Source: Halichondria panicea (lineage: Eukaryota; Porifera; Demospongiae; Suberitida; Halichondriidae). Taken from it: a DNA stretch of 64,000 nt. Numbering within the stretch: position 1 is the first letter of the stretch; the number at the start of each line of letters is the position of its first letter. The translations under genes were made by a program, and so were the position numbers. A model generated the notes under the pieces. That model saw only the letters and a program-made list of their open reading frames with translations, was not told the origin of the DNA and ran no database searches. The stretch lies in the NCBI RefSeq assembly GCF_963675165.1, contig NC_087384.1, positions 3,246,501 through 3,310,500 of the forward strand, in the 5' to 3' direction. Below, one piece after another: positions 1-15,100 of the stretch.

Positions 1-109
1 TTTTAATTGTGTGTAAACTGTACCCCTATGGTAGATGCTTTAAAATTATACCTCGCATGACCTCGATCTCTAAGCATTGTTGCTAGATGTTCATGCTTTT
101 ATTGTGCAG

Positions 110-3100
110 ATGGCCCCGCAGACTGTTTCCCAGCCTATTACAGTCCGACGAACCACAGGATTTGGTTACAAACCCCCTCCCCTTTCAGTTACTATTCGAG
201 AAGTTTTGATGCGATACCCTGATGGGCAAATTTTCAAGGTACGTATAGACCGCCATAACCTACATGTGAGTGTGTTTGTTGTGATAATGAATAGCTACAT
301 GTATATGTATACACGTAGGATGCTTTGATGCATGTAGTCTAATATTAACCCGATGCGTGTAGGTGGTCATGGGTCAAAGTATGTGTATGCTGAGTCTGCT
401 CACCCGACTACTATTAAGTGCTGCGTTTATTAATAGTACATAGGTGTTTATTAATAATTATAGTACATGGTAACTATAATAGTTAGACACTGTTTGGAAG
501 TTTATACATGATTTAGAATCCCGAAGGGCTAGTTGTAGTATCCCGAACGTAGTGAGGGTTCTACTAGCCCTGAGGGCTTCTAAATCATGTCTAGATCATA
601 ACAACCGTGAGTCTCATATTTGAGTGTTCTTATCTAATCTTTGCTTCATGATTTTCTAAGTGTTTTATCTAAGTGAATTACACGATTCCTAAGTAAGTAC
701 ATGATTTTCTAAGAACACTTCCTCTAACCAATCAGATTGCAGTATAGTATTTATATGTGTTGTTAGGCACGAATTCCAGTACATCATAGATATAATCACA
801 CATTACAAAGGGTTTAGCCATAGATAGTAGAGGAGAGGGATTGGAAACACAGGGATTTCACGCGGCCCATGCGTGTCGCACCGGAAATAGACAGGAAGTT
901 AATTTAATTGGGGCCAAAAGACTGTGAACAGATAGCTAGCTAGCTGTCTCTGGCCCATAGCAGCTACTACATACATAGATCTGAACTAGTTTCTTTGGTT
1001 GCTGTATATCAGAATGAGACTTTTCTCTGCCTTCAAAGAACAAGACATGCACTCACAAAAAAACTATAGTACTAGCCACAGCTCATGATCATAATCATAG
1101 ACTGCATACTTATTTCTTAACATTATGATACACACAATCACAAAGGATGCATGGAGAAATGATGATGTTTACAAACACAAAACATAATTTTTGTAAGTCT
1201 GACGACGTTTAGTATTTCCGTCATCAGGTCACTACACAGCTTTTGCACGACCAATCGTAATGAATAACAGTGTCCCTGCCCTTTGTCATTGGCATGCCAA
1301 ACTTTTCCAAATGGTCTTGGCAGATCCTCAGATGTTCTGAGTACCCTGGGAAAGCAATTTACGGGTAAGTTTGAATTAGCATATTTCTAAAACTATACAG
1401 GTTAGCAAGGGAAACTTTTCTCAAGGCACATCGGGATCATTAGGAAATATGTAGACCTAAACAGCAGTGATGTACAATGTATTGTTAACCAGCAACTCCC
1501 CCGCAAACATGTGTACTTACGAATTCTTATTTTCACACTTTTATTAACACTCAACTTAGCTATGCCTAAGGCATATTTCAATGCTTCCTCTACACTGTGA
1601 TCACTCTCAAGCAACCATGGCTACTTCCTAGCTCAAGATATCCCCCCACAAAGTTTCATACCTTCAAATTCCCAGCTAAATACGTGTAAAATAGTGCTAC
1701 ATGGACCTTAGTTGGGTGTGGCTCGACCATCCCTGACGGGAGGTCGGGTTACAAGCTTATCTGGGATTTGTTCTGCTGCATTATGTAACACCAGGAGTAT
1801 ATACACTCCTGGTAACACTACTATGAATATTCTTCTTCTCAAGTGGGTGTTAACTGACATGATGACGTATAAACCACAGCATACTGCATGCGGTTTCGCA
1901 ACTAGATACAAATGGAAGTGTAACCAAGCACGTGAAAAATGCTGCAATCTGATAGGGCGCCACTATAGTGGCGCTAGAACAAATCCCAGATAGGCTTGCA
2001 ACTCGAGCCACGCCCAACTACATGGACCTCTGGATGATCAAATAAATTAGGTAAATGATGTAAACCATACGTTTACTATGGATAATGTACATACAGACTA
2101 GCTCTGCCAGTGCTTACTGCAGTTTCTTCTCCTCTGTCTTTGCAGCTGGCTCGCAATCAATCGCAATCAACACTTGCGGAATGCAACACGCATGGTGTCA
2201 GAATTCTCTAGGGCAATACATTGGTCACCTGAGATGTTTCCAATCCCTCCCCTCTACTATCTATGGTTTAGCACTTCAATGCTCTAGTTTTTTGCTGTCC
2301 AGAACTTAAATTCTTGAAGCTCACATCTGAATCAAGCTACCAGCAACGTTTTCTCTTTACTTTCAGGGTGACACCAGGAGCCCACTAGAGACCGTCTATC
2401 TAGAGTTACGCATTTGGTTGTAAAATCGCAATTTCTATAGGGAGTACCATATAATTATGCTTGATCAGAGGCCACTCTTGTATAAAGGCCGCACTCAAAT
2501 AGTAGCCTCCCTAAAGCCCACCTTCAGTGCAATAGAAGCCGCTCTCAAATAGTAACCTAGTGAACTTTGAGGCTATGTCTCTGCACGGCAGCCAGCCATA
2601 TATTGATACACTGGTATATACGGTAGCAGCTTGTAGTGCTTTTTAAAGACTTTCTCATGCATGGCAGAGTTCGAGTTTGTGCAGGTGAAAATAACTTTTG
2701 ATGACAAACTAAAGCTGGGTTGTTGAATTAGCTGGGGCTAATAAACGCCTCTCTTACAATGGCCTCTCTCGAATTGTAGCCTCTGCCAGCAAAATGAAAC
2801 ATTTAGTAGCCGCGGCCTTTGATCAAGCAAAATTATACGATAAGTGTTTGCAAATAGCTAGCAGGTATTGTGTGGTACAACGCTTGTTAGGATAATTACA
2901 CTACGCAAAATTATACTGCGATAATTCTGCTTCTCTTCCATCTCCTCTAGCTAGCTCACAACCACTCTAGATTAGCTATACAAGATGTTATAGCCTAGTG
3001 TTCTTCTTCTTCATCTTTCTTGCGTCCAGCTTTGGAGAGTAGCCCACGGGGGCAGACAAAGTTCAGAAATTGTAAGATGAGACAAGCTACACCCTCAGGT

Positions 3101-6100
3101 GGAGTTTAATGTTAGTAATAATTATGTCACTGTTGGTTTGCCGCAACGAAGTGTAGGATCCCCTGCGCATGGGCATCAGATGGCCAAACAAGACCAAGCA
3201 GCAGGCCACAGAGGTCCCCAGAAATGTGATCTCTCACGCTAATTGGGGCAGCAGCTATGAGAGTCTCCCTAAGTGAGGAGAGAGTGTTCACGTGATATAT
3301 GCAAACAAATTTGCACTCTCCATAATTATTATGGCAAAGTGTTCATCGCCACTTATTTACTGTATAGTTAGCTTCTTTTGTGAGCTCCTTGTGTCACACA
3401 CAAATATAATAATTTATAGGAATTGATCCAGAATGCTGACGATGCTGGAGCTAAGACTGTGTGGTTCTATGTTGATGAGAGGCAACACGGCATCGCCAAC
3501 CTCCCTCACCCTGACCTGGCTAACTTCCAGGGACCAGCTTTAGTGGCTGCCAATGATGCATGTTTTACGGACAATGATTGGGAGAATATACAACGGATCA
3601 AGCAAAGTAGTAAAAGTAAAGATCCCTTTAAAACTGGAAAGTTTGGTATCGGCTTTAACTCTGTCTATCATCTCACAGGTACATACATGTACATGATGGG
3701 GTTGTGATTTAATTGTTGTGCCTAGGCAAGTATATGAAGTAATGTAAGCTCCCCGTGTTGTTACTTTTCCTTTGAATTAATATATCGCATACCGTATTAC
3801 TAGAATATTTTGTGGGTGAAAAACCTTTGCGAACCAAATCAGCAGAAATGTTGACCCTTTGCGATCTAACTATTGCGTCCTGGCAAGGATCGTGTGTATT
3901 TACTAGTAATAATTTAGGTTTTGCGGATTTTATTGTTGCGAATTTGTCAACCATCGCAAAGTTCGCAAATGTTTGATGCTCGCAAAACATTCTAGTAATA
4001 ATTATGGTAGCGCGGAATTTTTGAGGGGCTTAATTTTCGTGGGTGGTTAGCAATCCTATATATACGAAAAATAAGTCCACGAAAATTATCTGCTGATACG
4101 TGCAAAGGTTTGGCGTGGCTTCCGCTAAGCAGTCATCCTACAAACATTGTGCAACGAAATGCTTTTAGAGACCATTCCACGAAATATAAGTGCCTTGAAA
4201 ATTTCGCGCTGTACAGTACTTAGAGGAAACGTACTTTGTTTCATTTCGAGTTGCAGTACCAGCATTTCATTTTGGTTGCTATCCGTCATGGTTTATCATT
4301 GTTAATAATCACATGGTATTATGCAGGAAAGCTTTCGAAACTCACGTACCTAGTTAACGAAAAATTGTTCATTAGAATGATGATGGTGCCCAAAAGGCGT
4401 ACAGCCCTTCACTAAGAAAGCTTTTTCCAAACTGTCATAATTATGGTAGCTGTTGCGTATACGAAAGATCTGTGTTCTGTCCATAAAATGATGACGGTGT
4501 CCTAAGGGTACCGTATTTCTAGAATGTTTTACGAGCATTAAACATATAATTTTATGTGAATTTTGCGAGAGTTGATCAACAATTTGCAACAATAAGGTCG
4601 CAAAACCTAAATTATTAACTAGTAAATACACACGATCCTTTCCAAAACGCAATAGTTAGATCGGGTCAAATATTTTGCTGATTTGGCTGCATGATTCGCA
4701 AACCAGCAAAATATCCTAGTAATACGGTACTACGTATTCAAAGCATACTAAGTACTGAAAGATCATTAAGTATAGACTTGAATAATTCTAAGGAAGTACA
4801 AGCGCTAAGTTCACAATTTGCCACAATCTTGTTCCATAGTTCAATGGTTTTTGGGAGAAAAAAGTTATTATAGACCGAGGTTCTGCATAGATCTGGAGCA
4901 TGAGACAGATGTCTTGTATCGTATAGTAAGTGTCTCTTCTTAGGTGCATGTGTCCTCGTAGTAACTTATATTATTATACAACATTTTGAATAGGTGGTAC
5001 AGGCTGGCCAATGCCCTTCTCTATCTCAGTGTTGGTAGTTCTGCTTGTTTTAAAAGATCCAAATAGCTAATCGAGTTGTCCCACTGCTTTAGGCAAACTT
5101 TTATTGCGAACTTCTGAACCTTTTCCATGCCCTTGATATTGCATTTCAAGTGCGGGTCCAAACAATCGAAGCATACTCCAGATTTGATCTGGTGAAAGAT
5201 TTGTATAGTTTCAGCATAACAGCGGGGAGAATGAGTTGCGAAGTTTCTGTGTAACAGTCCAACAAGTTTTCTCAACTTCTTACAAAGTGCCTTAGTGTGG
5301 GAATGCCAAGAAAGATCCGATGCAAATTGGATTCCTAGATACTTGAACGTCTCCACACGCTCCAGGGAAGCCATTGACTGTAAATGTGGGCAGCTCGATG
5401 GACCTACTTCTCTTGTTTGATATTAACTTACCGATATAATTACGCGTGTGTGTTAGAGTGTTTAGAGGCGAGTAACTCCCTGCAATAAAAGTGGTGATTT
5501 TTGTGATGTAGACCAACAAATGGCAACTACCATAATTATAATAGTTGTGGAAATGTGCATGGCTGCTGAATGCTTCTATATTGCATTCAATAAGGATATA
5601 CATTAAACTTAAGATGCTTGTTCAATTACAGTACTGTAATTGAACACTCATTACTTAATGAGTTTTCGTTTCAGGTTGGTTGCTTTTCTACACAGATTCC
5701 CCTCTCATTGTCAGCGGTGACCGCTTAGCTTTCTTCGATCCTAAAGAGAAGATTTTTGGTGCAACTGGCAAGGATTACAACCTTTGTGATGTGATCACTC
5801 AGCACTCCGATTTCATAGCACCCATCAATGGTGTGGCAGGTTTTGAGTCAAGCTCTGTTGTTGACAAGGGGTGGTATAACAACACCATCTTTAGGTTACC
5901 TTTGCGTACAGAGCCTTCAGAAATTTCGAGCAGTTTGTATGATTTAACAAAAATGAAGAAGCTACTCAATGCTCTCAGGAATGAAGCTAAGTATCTACTT
6001 CTCTTCCTCAAGTCTGTACTTCGTATTGAAGTATATCACATTGCTAAAAACCATAAGCAAAAAAGTTTGTCCTTCTGCGTTGAATTTGATAACGAAGATC

Positions 6101-9100
6101 ATGTATGTGAGCAACGTAGTACTTTTAATAGAAAGTTAGAAGATATTCATAAAATGCAGTCCTTCAAAATTTCTGAAGTTGTTTGTACTTCACTAAGGCT
6201 CTCAGTTGTTGTAACTGATCGAAATCGTGATGACAATCAGGGGGGTACTAGTGAATGGTTTGTGTGTAATTCAGTTGGATGCACTGACTCTGATGTGTTA
6301 GAAGCTGCAAAGAACCAATGTACCTTTCCAGCCGTTGGTACAGCGTTAGAGCTGGGACAGCAAACTTCTGGTGGTAGAATATTCTGCTTATTACCAATCC
6401 CTCCTGATGTCTTTTCTGGTCTTCCTGTTCATATAAACGGGCCATTTGGGTTAAATGATGACAGGCGGAGTTTAACATGGCCGACTATTGAGAGAGAAAA
6501 CGACAGTAGTGCACGTTGGAATAAGACAATAGTTAGCAAGCTTCTTCCACCTTGCTATACTAGACTATTAGTGGAGGTAAGAATGCATATGTCCAACCCG
6601 GAGGACTTTTACAAGGCCTGGCCTATTCCTCAAGAAATCCATGAGCAATTTGCTGATATTGCTCGTCCATTGTTTACATCTCTGTTAAAAGAATCTGTGT
6701 TTTGGACTGAAAGAAGTAATGATTGGGTATCCCTTAATGAAGCTGTTTTCATTGGAATAGATGTAATAAATATTATATCGAAAGTTCTGTTAAAGTGTGG
6801 CGTTAATGTAGTTTCAGTACCCATTGAAATCTGGGAAGCAATTAAATCCACTAAACAAAATGTTGTCATGGTCACTCCAGAAAACAGCACTTCTGTAATG
6901 CGTTTGCATCCTGAGAGCTATAATAATCTCACCCCAACAGAGAAAAAACACATTTTATCATATTTCCTTTCTGCTCCGCATGATTCTTCTCACAACCTTC
7001 TTGGCCTGCATTTGCTGCCTTTGGCAGATGGTAATTTTGCTTGTTTTCAGGAGGAATGTGAACCAATTTACCTGTGCACAAAATTGTATCCCCGCTACCT
7101 TTTACCTGGCCTGGATTGTATGCTTGTGAATGAACTTCCAGAACTTCAAGAAAGTCTAAACATCCTCGCAGTTTCCCAGAAAACCAACTTGCGACTCCTT
7201 ACACTCCAGGATGTTGCCAAACTCCTTCCCCAAATTCTTTCATCAGAAAACGCGATAATCAACAATGAAGTTAATATTACAAGAGAATGGTTACGTAAAC
7301 TCTGGAAGTGTTTGTCAAATGAGACTAGTCTTCACATATTCCAAGACTCCTACATCGTTCCATGTTGGAAATCAAAGGAAAACACTCAGGATAGTTTTTT
7401 CCTCATGAAATTAAACAAGGAACAGCCAGTAATTTATATTGACCACTCAGAACACCCTCATTCCAAATCGTTTCTTTCTGCCTTGTATAAGTTGAATATC
7501 GGGGTGTGTTTCCACAGTGAATTCAGATTTGTTTCACACACTCAATTATCATCATATGTTAAACTACTCAATGGCAGTAACATTCTTGATGCAGCTATTG
7601 CTTCTCAGTGTGACGTTAGTGGTATAGTGTTCACTCAAGAGGAAGCTGAGACATTACGCTCGATATTAATTAAGATTTCCTCTCCTTTATCTGATGAACA
7701 GCAGGCTGTTTTTAAAAACTTTGCCATTTTCACTTCAGCAACCTGTTTAGGTAATAAACTCTTCTCAGTTACGAGCGCAGCAGCGGAGTCAATTGCCAAA
7801 AAACCATTGGGAGAACCTTCTAGACCCTATACAGTTCATTCTTTGCCTTCTAGTTTTATTCTTCTCACTCGTGATCAATTCAAGTTATTGGAATTACTTG
7901 ATGTTACATTCCCCACTGAGTCTGAGATGCTAGTTGATCATGTTTTTCCTCTTTTGCAGGATTTTACATTTCCATTAGGTCATATAGATCAATTGATGGA
8001 AAATGTAATAACCTCGCTTCATGCTCTTAGTTCGGATGTTTCCGAGATTGTCAGAAATCTTTCTTTTATAAAAATTAAGTCCGGAAAGCGTGTTACTCCT
8101 CAGAAAGTGTTTGATAGCCATAATCCTGATTTATTAGCTCTGTATGAAGGTGAAGACTGCTTTCCACTTGAACCCTTCAATTCACCCGAGAGACTACAAC
8201 TGCTTCAGCATTGTGGTCTACGCACTTCTGTCACTCCACAAGAGGTGCTAGACATCATACACTCTATTAGCTGTGACGCATCATCAGAGCCACAAAAAGT
8301 GAGTGCTGTAAAGTTGAGACGTGCCAAGGCCGTTATAAAGTATATAAGTGATCCAGCCTTTCAGCAGCTACTGTCTGACGATCCACAGTGTCAACACTCG
8401 TTCTCCGATGATTTGACTCGTCTTTCAACTCAAAGGTGTTGGTTGCCAGTACTCTATGAGAGACATTCAAACTATCCTAAACAGTTACTTTGGAAAGGTA
8501 GTACCTATCCTTCCCATTTTGTTTCGTTGTCATCGTCAAATGTCGCTATAGTTGGTTCAAATTCCTCGAATTTACCCCTTTTAGTAGGGACAAGATGTTG
8601 CTTTGTAGATTTCAGTAACAAAATTTTACATCTGTTTATGTCCTCAATTGAATCCGACCCTGCAGAAATAGCTCATAATGCGTTGACTCAATTCAGTACT
8701 ATTATTAATCACAAAGAACTTACAAATATAAATGTGGATATCATATCTGAGGCTTTTTATTCCTTTATGAATAACGAAGGTGTAAACTGTTTGAAAGAGT
8801 TGAAGTTAATAGACAGGTGGGTGTTTATACACAAGCATAATTGTTTTGTTAGTCCAGACATGGTTACACTTCAGCGGGACTCGTTTGACTACGAACCGTA
8901 CTTGTACATTCTTCCAAATAAATTAATCGAATATGAAAATGTTTTTAATGTATCAATGGGATTCACTGAAACTGTTACCGAAACACAACTTCTTCAAGTT
9001 TTGAAAACGATTAACTTGGGTCCATGTGAAAAGAAAATGGTAACTGCTAAAATAGCTTGGAAGATGGTCACTAGTATTCTTAGCGTGCTAACTGCCAACG

Positions 9101-12100
9101 AAGAAAACTTGTCCGCAGAAAGTTTTAATTCGCAAGTACTCATCCCTGTTGAGACTGATTCAGATTGGCCACACTTGGAGAAAGTTTCTAATGTTGTTTA
9201 CACAGACAATGAATTCTTAAAAGGGCATTTAGATTTGTTAGAGAGCAACTGTTCTCTTACACACAAACAGGTTCATAAGAATATCACGCCAGAGCTGGCT
9301 AATTGCTTGGGAGCTACGTCTGCATCTAAATTGTATGAAGTATATGAAGACACTTTTGAAGATACTGGACAACATGAACCCCTAACTGTTAGACTCAAGA
9401 ATATCCTCCGAGACTACAAAGACGGACTCACTATTATCAAGGAGCTGCTACAAAATGCTGACGATGCAGATGCTACTGAAGTAAATATTTGCTATGATGC
9501 TAGGCAGCATGAAACAGACCCGGCAAAGTTGTTTTTCGGGGGAATGGCTGAAGCTCATGGACCAGCCATTATTGTTCACAACAATAAACCTTTTTCTGAT
9601 GATGACTTCATCAACATCACCAAACTAGCTGGAGCCACTAAACAAAGCAATGCATTAAAAATTGGACAATTTGGAGTTGGATTTTGCTCTGCGTATCATA
9701 TGACTGACATTCCTTCTTTTGTAAGCCAAGAGCACTTATACATTTTTGATCCGACTTTATCATATTTAAAAAAGGAAATTAATAATCCGGCTCAACCAGG
9801 AAAGAAAGCAAAATTCACTAACATGTTAATATCTGGGTCACGGCAGTTAGACCCCTATAATGGTCTATTTGGCTTCAATGCCACACAGAGTTATAAAGCA
9901 ACAATGTTTAGGTTTCCATTCCGCTCTCGAGCCAGTGAGCTCAGTGGAAGCTGCTATTCTCACGCTACTGTTGAAGAACTCATCATTGACATGAAAACTT
10001 GCAGCTCAAAGCTATTACTCTTTCTTCGCAATGTGAAGGTAATTACATTTCAGCATATTGTTTCGGGTCAGAATGAGCCACAAACCTTGTTGAAGATAGT
10101 TAAGGATGTGGTACCCTTGCAAATCCCCCTCTATTCAAACACCCAAATTAGAAAATTCACTGTATATAATATATGTGCAAGGAATCACACAAGCTGTCAC
10201 TGGCTCGTGTCCCAAACAGATAGATATGACAGTCAAAAGAGTTACAATACTGCTTCTGTTGCTTGTCCACTTGGTTCATCAACTTACACAATTGATCCAA
10301 AATTTGAGGGAGAGATCTTTTGTTTCCTACCGCTTTCTCAGAAGACAGGTCTACCCGTACACATCAGCAGCAACTTTGCCGTCATCAACAATCGACGAGG
10401 TATCTGGACTTCAGATGAAGCCACTTCTCACAATGACAAAGATGTGGAGTGGAACATAGCATTAATAGATGCAGTTATAACTCCTACATATTACACCCTA
10501 CTTCTTGCTCTTAAGGAAATGAAAATTAACGGTCTCATACCTGGCTATTTATTTCATGATCTTTGGCCAAAATCAGAGAAACTATTGCAAAACAATCCTT
10601 GGGAGAGCATGATATCAAAACTGTATGAACTGATTTATTTCAAGTCAGATCAACTTTTCTTCTCAAATTATTCTAAGCAATGGCTACATTTATCTGCTAG
10701 CAGATTTTTGGCTCCTGGGATTTTTTGTCTGTCATCAGAGCAAACTATTACACCAGTTTGTATCTTTGAAGTTCTTAAACATCTCAATAAACCGATTGTT
10801 TGTCTGCCAAGCTCATATCATGCTTTCTTTTATCTTGATAAGGAGATAGTTGATGACAACGCATTTTCTAAGCTGTTTTTCAACAATTTGGATTCTCTTA
10901 AGACAATTCCAAACACCCGTAATAAAGTCATTTGTTATATGCTTGAGGTATATGCAGCAGAGTTGGATGACAAGACGGAGCGATGGTGCATGTTGAATGA
11001 TTATTTTCACAACAATGCTTGTATTCCGTGTACACCTACTGGTGAAATTCTCAGACATTGTAATGAAGTCATTGATCCAAGTACTGACTTTGCAAACCTT
11101 TATGATGACTCAGAGCCCTTTTTCCCCATCACTGAATTATCAAACAGAAAGCTTTGCTTATCAGCATTGGTTGAGTTAGGGATGATTTGTAAAACCATCC
11201 CTTGTGATATGTTGGTGGAGCGTGCTACATCTGTTTGTTGTATCTATAAATCTAATAAAAAGAAAGCTATGAATCGTGTTAAACACATTGTTATGTCATG
11301 TACAAAAATAAGAAATTTGTCAGATAAGCGATTGTCATCAGTTCCTTTTCTACCAGTCTTACAGAGACCTAAAGGATATCATCTCTCTTGGAAAGGGGAT
11401 GGAGAGGTGCTTATGTGCAGTAAAAATCTCATGACTGAAAGCACTACCAATTTTGATCTTGTCGGGTCCCGGGTTGCATTTATAGATGTTAAAGACATTG
11501 GCTGTGTTTCTGTTCCCCAAGAAAGTATTGCACTATTGGGACTACGTGAAGTTCCATCATTTGAAGAAGTGCTTGCACAACTTAATGAGTTACAATCGGT
11601 GTTCATGGCTAAAGACTTCCAAACAACAGAACTAATTTCAACTACTGGCAGAATGTGTACTCAAGTGTATGGTTTCCTGGACACAACTCTCAGAAAAAGT
11701 TCTATCGAAGCTCAAAACATTTCAATATCCTATGTGTGGAATGAACAACAGTTTGTAGAATTAGATGTTGTTTCAAAAAATTGGAGAGTTAATGGTCCTT
11801 ATCTGTATGGTTTGCCTGCCAGCATACTGTCTAAAAAAAAGTTGACAGAATGTCTGAAGTTTAAGAAACAGTTTTCATTTGAAGATATTCAAAAGGCTCT
11901 CCAAAAAATGAAAAATGATTATGATTGTCGTCCTGTTGATGAACATTGTCAAACCATATTACAAGCTATCATTACTTTGCTTCAAAATTTACATCTCAGT
12001 GCATCGAAGAAGTATACACTATTATTACCGGATGAAAACTACGTTCTGTATCAGTCAGATACATTGATTTATAATGATGTAGATTGGGCTGCAAAAGACT

Positions 12101-15100
12101 CACATTATAGGTATGTGAATAGCATTGTGCCTGCCCAGTTAGCAAAAAAGCTTGGTGTACAGCCAGCAAGAGGCCAATTGCTAAAGAAGTTTAGCAGGTC
12201 CAATATACAGTTCGAAAGCGTTGAGTTTGGTCAACGCGAACAGCTAACCCTAAGAATTCAAAATATTTTACACGACTATCCATTTGATATTACATTCTTG
12301 AAGGAGCTTCTTCAAAATGCAGATGATGCAAAGGCAACGAAAATGTACATTATTTTAGACAAGAGAACTCATGGAAAACAGGGTGTTTTGACTAAAAACT
12401 GGGAAAGACTACAAGGCCCTGCTCTTTTGATTTGGAACGACAGTGTATTCTCAGAAAAAGATCTTCAAGGAATTCAAGAACTAGGGCTTGGTAGCAAGCG
12501 TTCTAGTACTGAAACTATTGGCCAATATGGCATTGGTTTCAATGTGGTGTACCACCTTACTGACTGTCCCAGCTTCATCACTGGTGGAGAGACTATGTGT
12601 GTACTAGACCCACACTGCGAGTATGTGCATGAAGCTGATACCTTGTATCCAGGTAGAAGATTTGAAGGTTTGAGTCAAGGTTTTTGGACATGTTTTCCTG
12701 ATATGAGTTCCACTTATTTGCGATCTGGTCTGAAAAATTGTCCATCAGAGCTCAAAAGTGGCTCATTGTTTCGATTTCCATTAAGACACACCAAAGAGCA
12801 CTTGGAGTACTCAAAAATAGTTCAAAAAGGATTCGAAAGGTTTATCACTTCAGGTCAAATGTGGAACACTCTTCAGGCATGGGCGCCTAAAATAAAAGAA
12901 TCTATGCTTTTTCTCAATCATATTCAAACAATCCAATTAATGGTTATTGAGGAAGGTAGTGACGAGGTTGCTATTAGTCAGAAATTGTACTCTATAAAAA
13001 ATGAGTCTGACCTGCAGAAATGTAAGCAACTTCACAAAGCAATTTCCAACTTCACAAGTAAAGAAAAAAGCAAGTCATTTGTAATCAGATACCCTTTGAA
13101 AATCAATGATGTTTACTTGGACTCGGCTGGGCAGGAAGTATCCACTAATGAGGAATGGTTGATACAACAAGGTATAGGAGATTTTAATAACGAGAAGCAG
13201 TTGTGGAGTTTCGTGAATACAATAAAACCTAGGCATGGGATTGCAGCCCCAATTAAATTGCCTCTTATGTCACAAACCAGCTCACCGGAAAGACAGCCGT
13301 TTTTGGGGAAAATATTTTGTTTCTTACCCTTGCCTATTGTTACAAAGCTGCCTGTGCATATTAATGGAAACTTTATTCTCAACTCAACTCGTAGAGACTT
13401 GTGGTTGTGTACGGAAAAAGGTCGAGAAGACGATAAATCAACTTGGAATTGTCGTCTTTTTCAAGCAATTGCTTCTTCCTATGTTAACCTTCTGGAACAT
13501 GCTCAGTCGTACTATGTATCATCGGTGTGTTATGAGACATTTTCTTCGGCAAGTGATGACATTAGTAAGTATTACGAGATATTCCCAAATCCACATCACG
13601 TAGAAAACCAATACAGAGCAATGGTTTTCAGTGTATATAAAAAAATAGTAGAACAAAATCTGAATATTTTAGCTAGTGTCAACTCTACCAGTTTCTCTCC
13701 AAGACCAATGGGTCAGGTATGTGTAGTCTGGTTACCACCTAAGAGCAGTGATCCTTCAACTCAAGTGTACTTTCAGAGCAGTGTTAATCACAAAATTAAT
13801 TATGAAGAGACAAACAAAATTTTGGAAAATATTGGCATGAGGGTGACAGTAGCAAGCACATTTCTGCTAAAGCATCTAAACGATGCCGTAACCAGAGGTA
13901 ATGTAGAAAATACTGGCATAATTGAGGAAATCAACCCTGAAACTGTTTTTGATTACTACATACAATTCCACTCTAAACAAAGTCAAACAGGTCATTTCCC
14001 ATGTGCAATCAGTCAAACTACTTTTAAGACTGTTTCTGCATTCAAGACATTCATTCAGTACCTTTTGCAGCCATCCAGGACTAACCAGATCACCGACACT
14101 TCTACTTCATCGAGTCCTGTTACAACTATGGAATTCCCGAAGGAACCATTTGGTTATCCTCTCCTCTTAACAGCAGATAATCAGTTAAGAACATTCCAAA
14201 AAACATCTAAAGTTCTTAATTGTAGTAGGTTTTGGGATATCTTTGAAAGTAGTCCAGAATGCTTCTTACATCCTGATCTGGGTGCTATTGAGTACAACAG
14301 GTGTTATTTTGTTTATCCAGAACATAGTCGACTACAGATTGAGATGCTATTCTCAAAGCATTTTCCGCCTTCTTTGAAAACAAACAGGGTGCAAACCTTT
14401 CCCACTGATTTTTCGAAGGCTAAGCTCAGTAGGTATTGGAGATGCCTATTCAATGATCAAGTATTTTCCTCTAGTATGGGGGAACTACTAAAAGAATGGG
14501 CTCTCATACCAAGTACCTCGGGAAGTCTCCACTCTTGCAGTGACTGTCTCCTGCCAGTTGTACCGCCAACATGTGAAAATAAAGCTTTTGCTGATGTTTA
14601 TGATGTTCTTTGTAAGATAGGCATGCCTATCTTGGACACTTCTATAGTTGTTGACTACGAAAAGCTATCCTGCCCATCTCTTGACGATAAACCTTCTATT
14701 TTAAAAGCTCTATATCACCTTAATGAAGAGGCAAATCTATCTATAATCCTCAACGATAAAGTTGATGTCATCATTTCCTATCTGGAGGATCTTCACTTCT
14801 CACAGCGTATTGAACGAGATCATGTCAAGAGTCTTCCTCTGTTTGAATCTGTTGATGGTACATTGAGATCATTGCAAGGAAAATTAGTGTATGTTTGGCC
14901 AGCTGAGGCAATCACTTGTGGGTATTCAGAATGGAGTAAGCACTTTCCTGAGGTCATATTTTTGATGGAAACTGGCATGTGGGAAAGGCTTGGTTCTTTA
15001 AAAGTCTTAAAAATTGAAACACTGACCATAGAAAAGCTGTACTGCAAGTTCATCTTCACTTACTTTTCCATTCTCAATGAAGGAGATAGGTACTCACACC

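Larger units (their letters stand above)
239..3419 (+). other. Sacsin intron 1 (3.2 kb)
   Basis: The donor GTACGT at 239 and the acceptor TTATAG before 3420 bound this phase-0 intron. I see no gene in it. It holds at least three inverted-repeat elements, listed separately (507-590, 1709-2020, 2448-2839). The short open frames here fall within these elements or lack any protein-like features. Confidence 0.8.
3679..5695 (+). other. Sacsin intron 2 (2.0 kb), filled with transposon relics
   Basis: This is a phase-1 intron. It contains two copies of one MITE family in opposite orientation (3790-4008 and 4509-4729), a second MITE family (4008-4218) and a minus-strand LINE fragment (4738-5450). Little unique sequence remains. 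The only sacsin-coding sequence is at its borders. A second usable acceptor lies 21 bases upstream of the chosen one (AG at 5673-5674). Confidence 0.75.

Noticed and set aside
1708-1993. Short frames on both strands at 1.7-2.0 kb
   Set aside because: They lie wholly within a MITE with inverted ends and a 9-bp target duplication.
5675-5695. First acceptor of sacsin exon 3 as the main one
   Set aside because: It inserts GWLLFYT between YHLT and the family-conserved D; the second acceptor gives the expected YHLTD and has the better pyrimidine tract.
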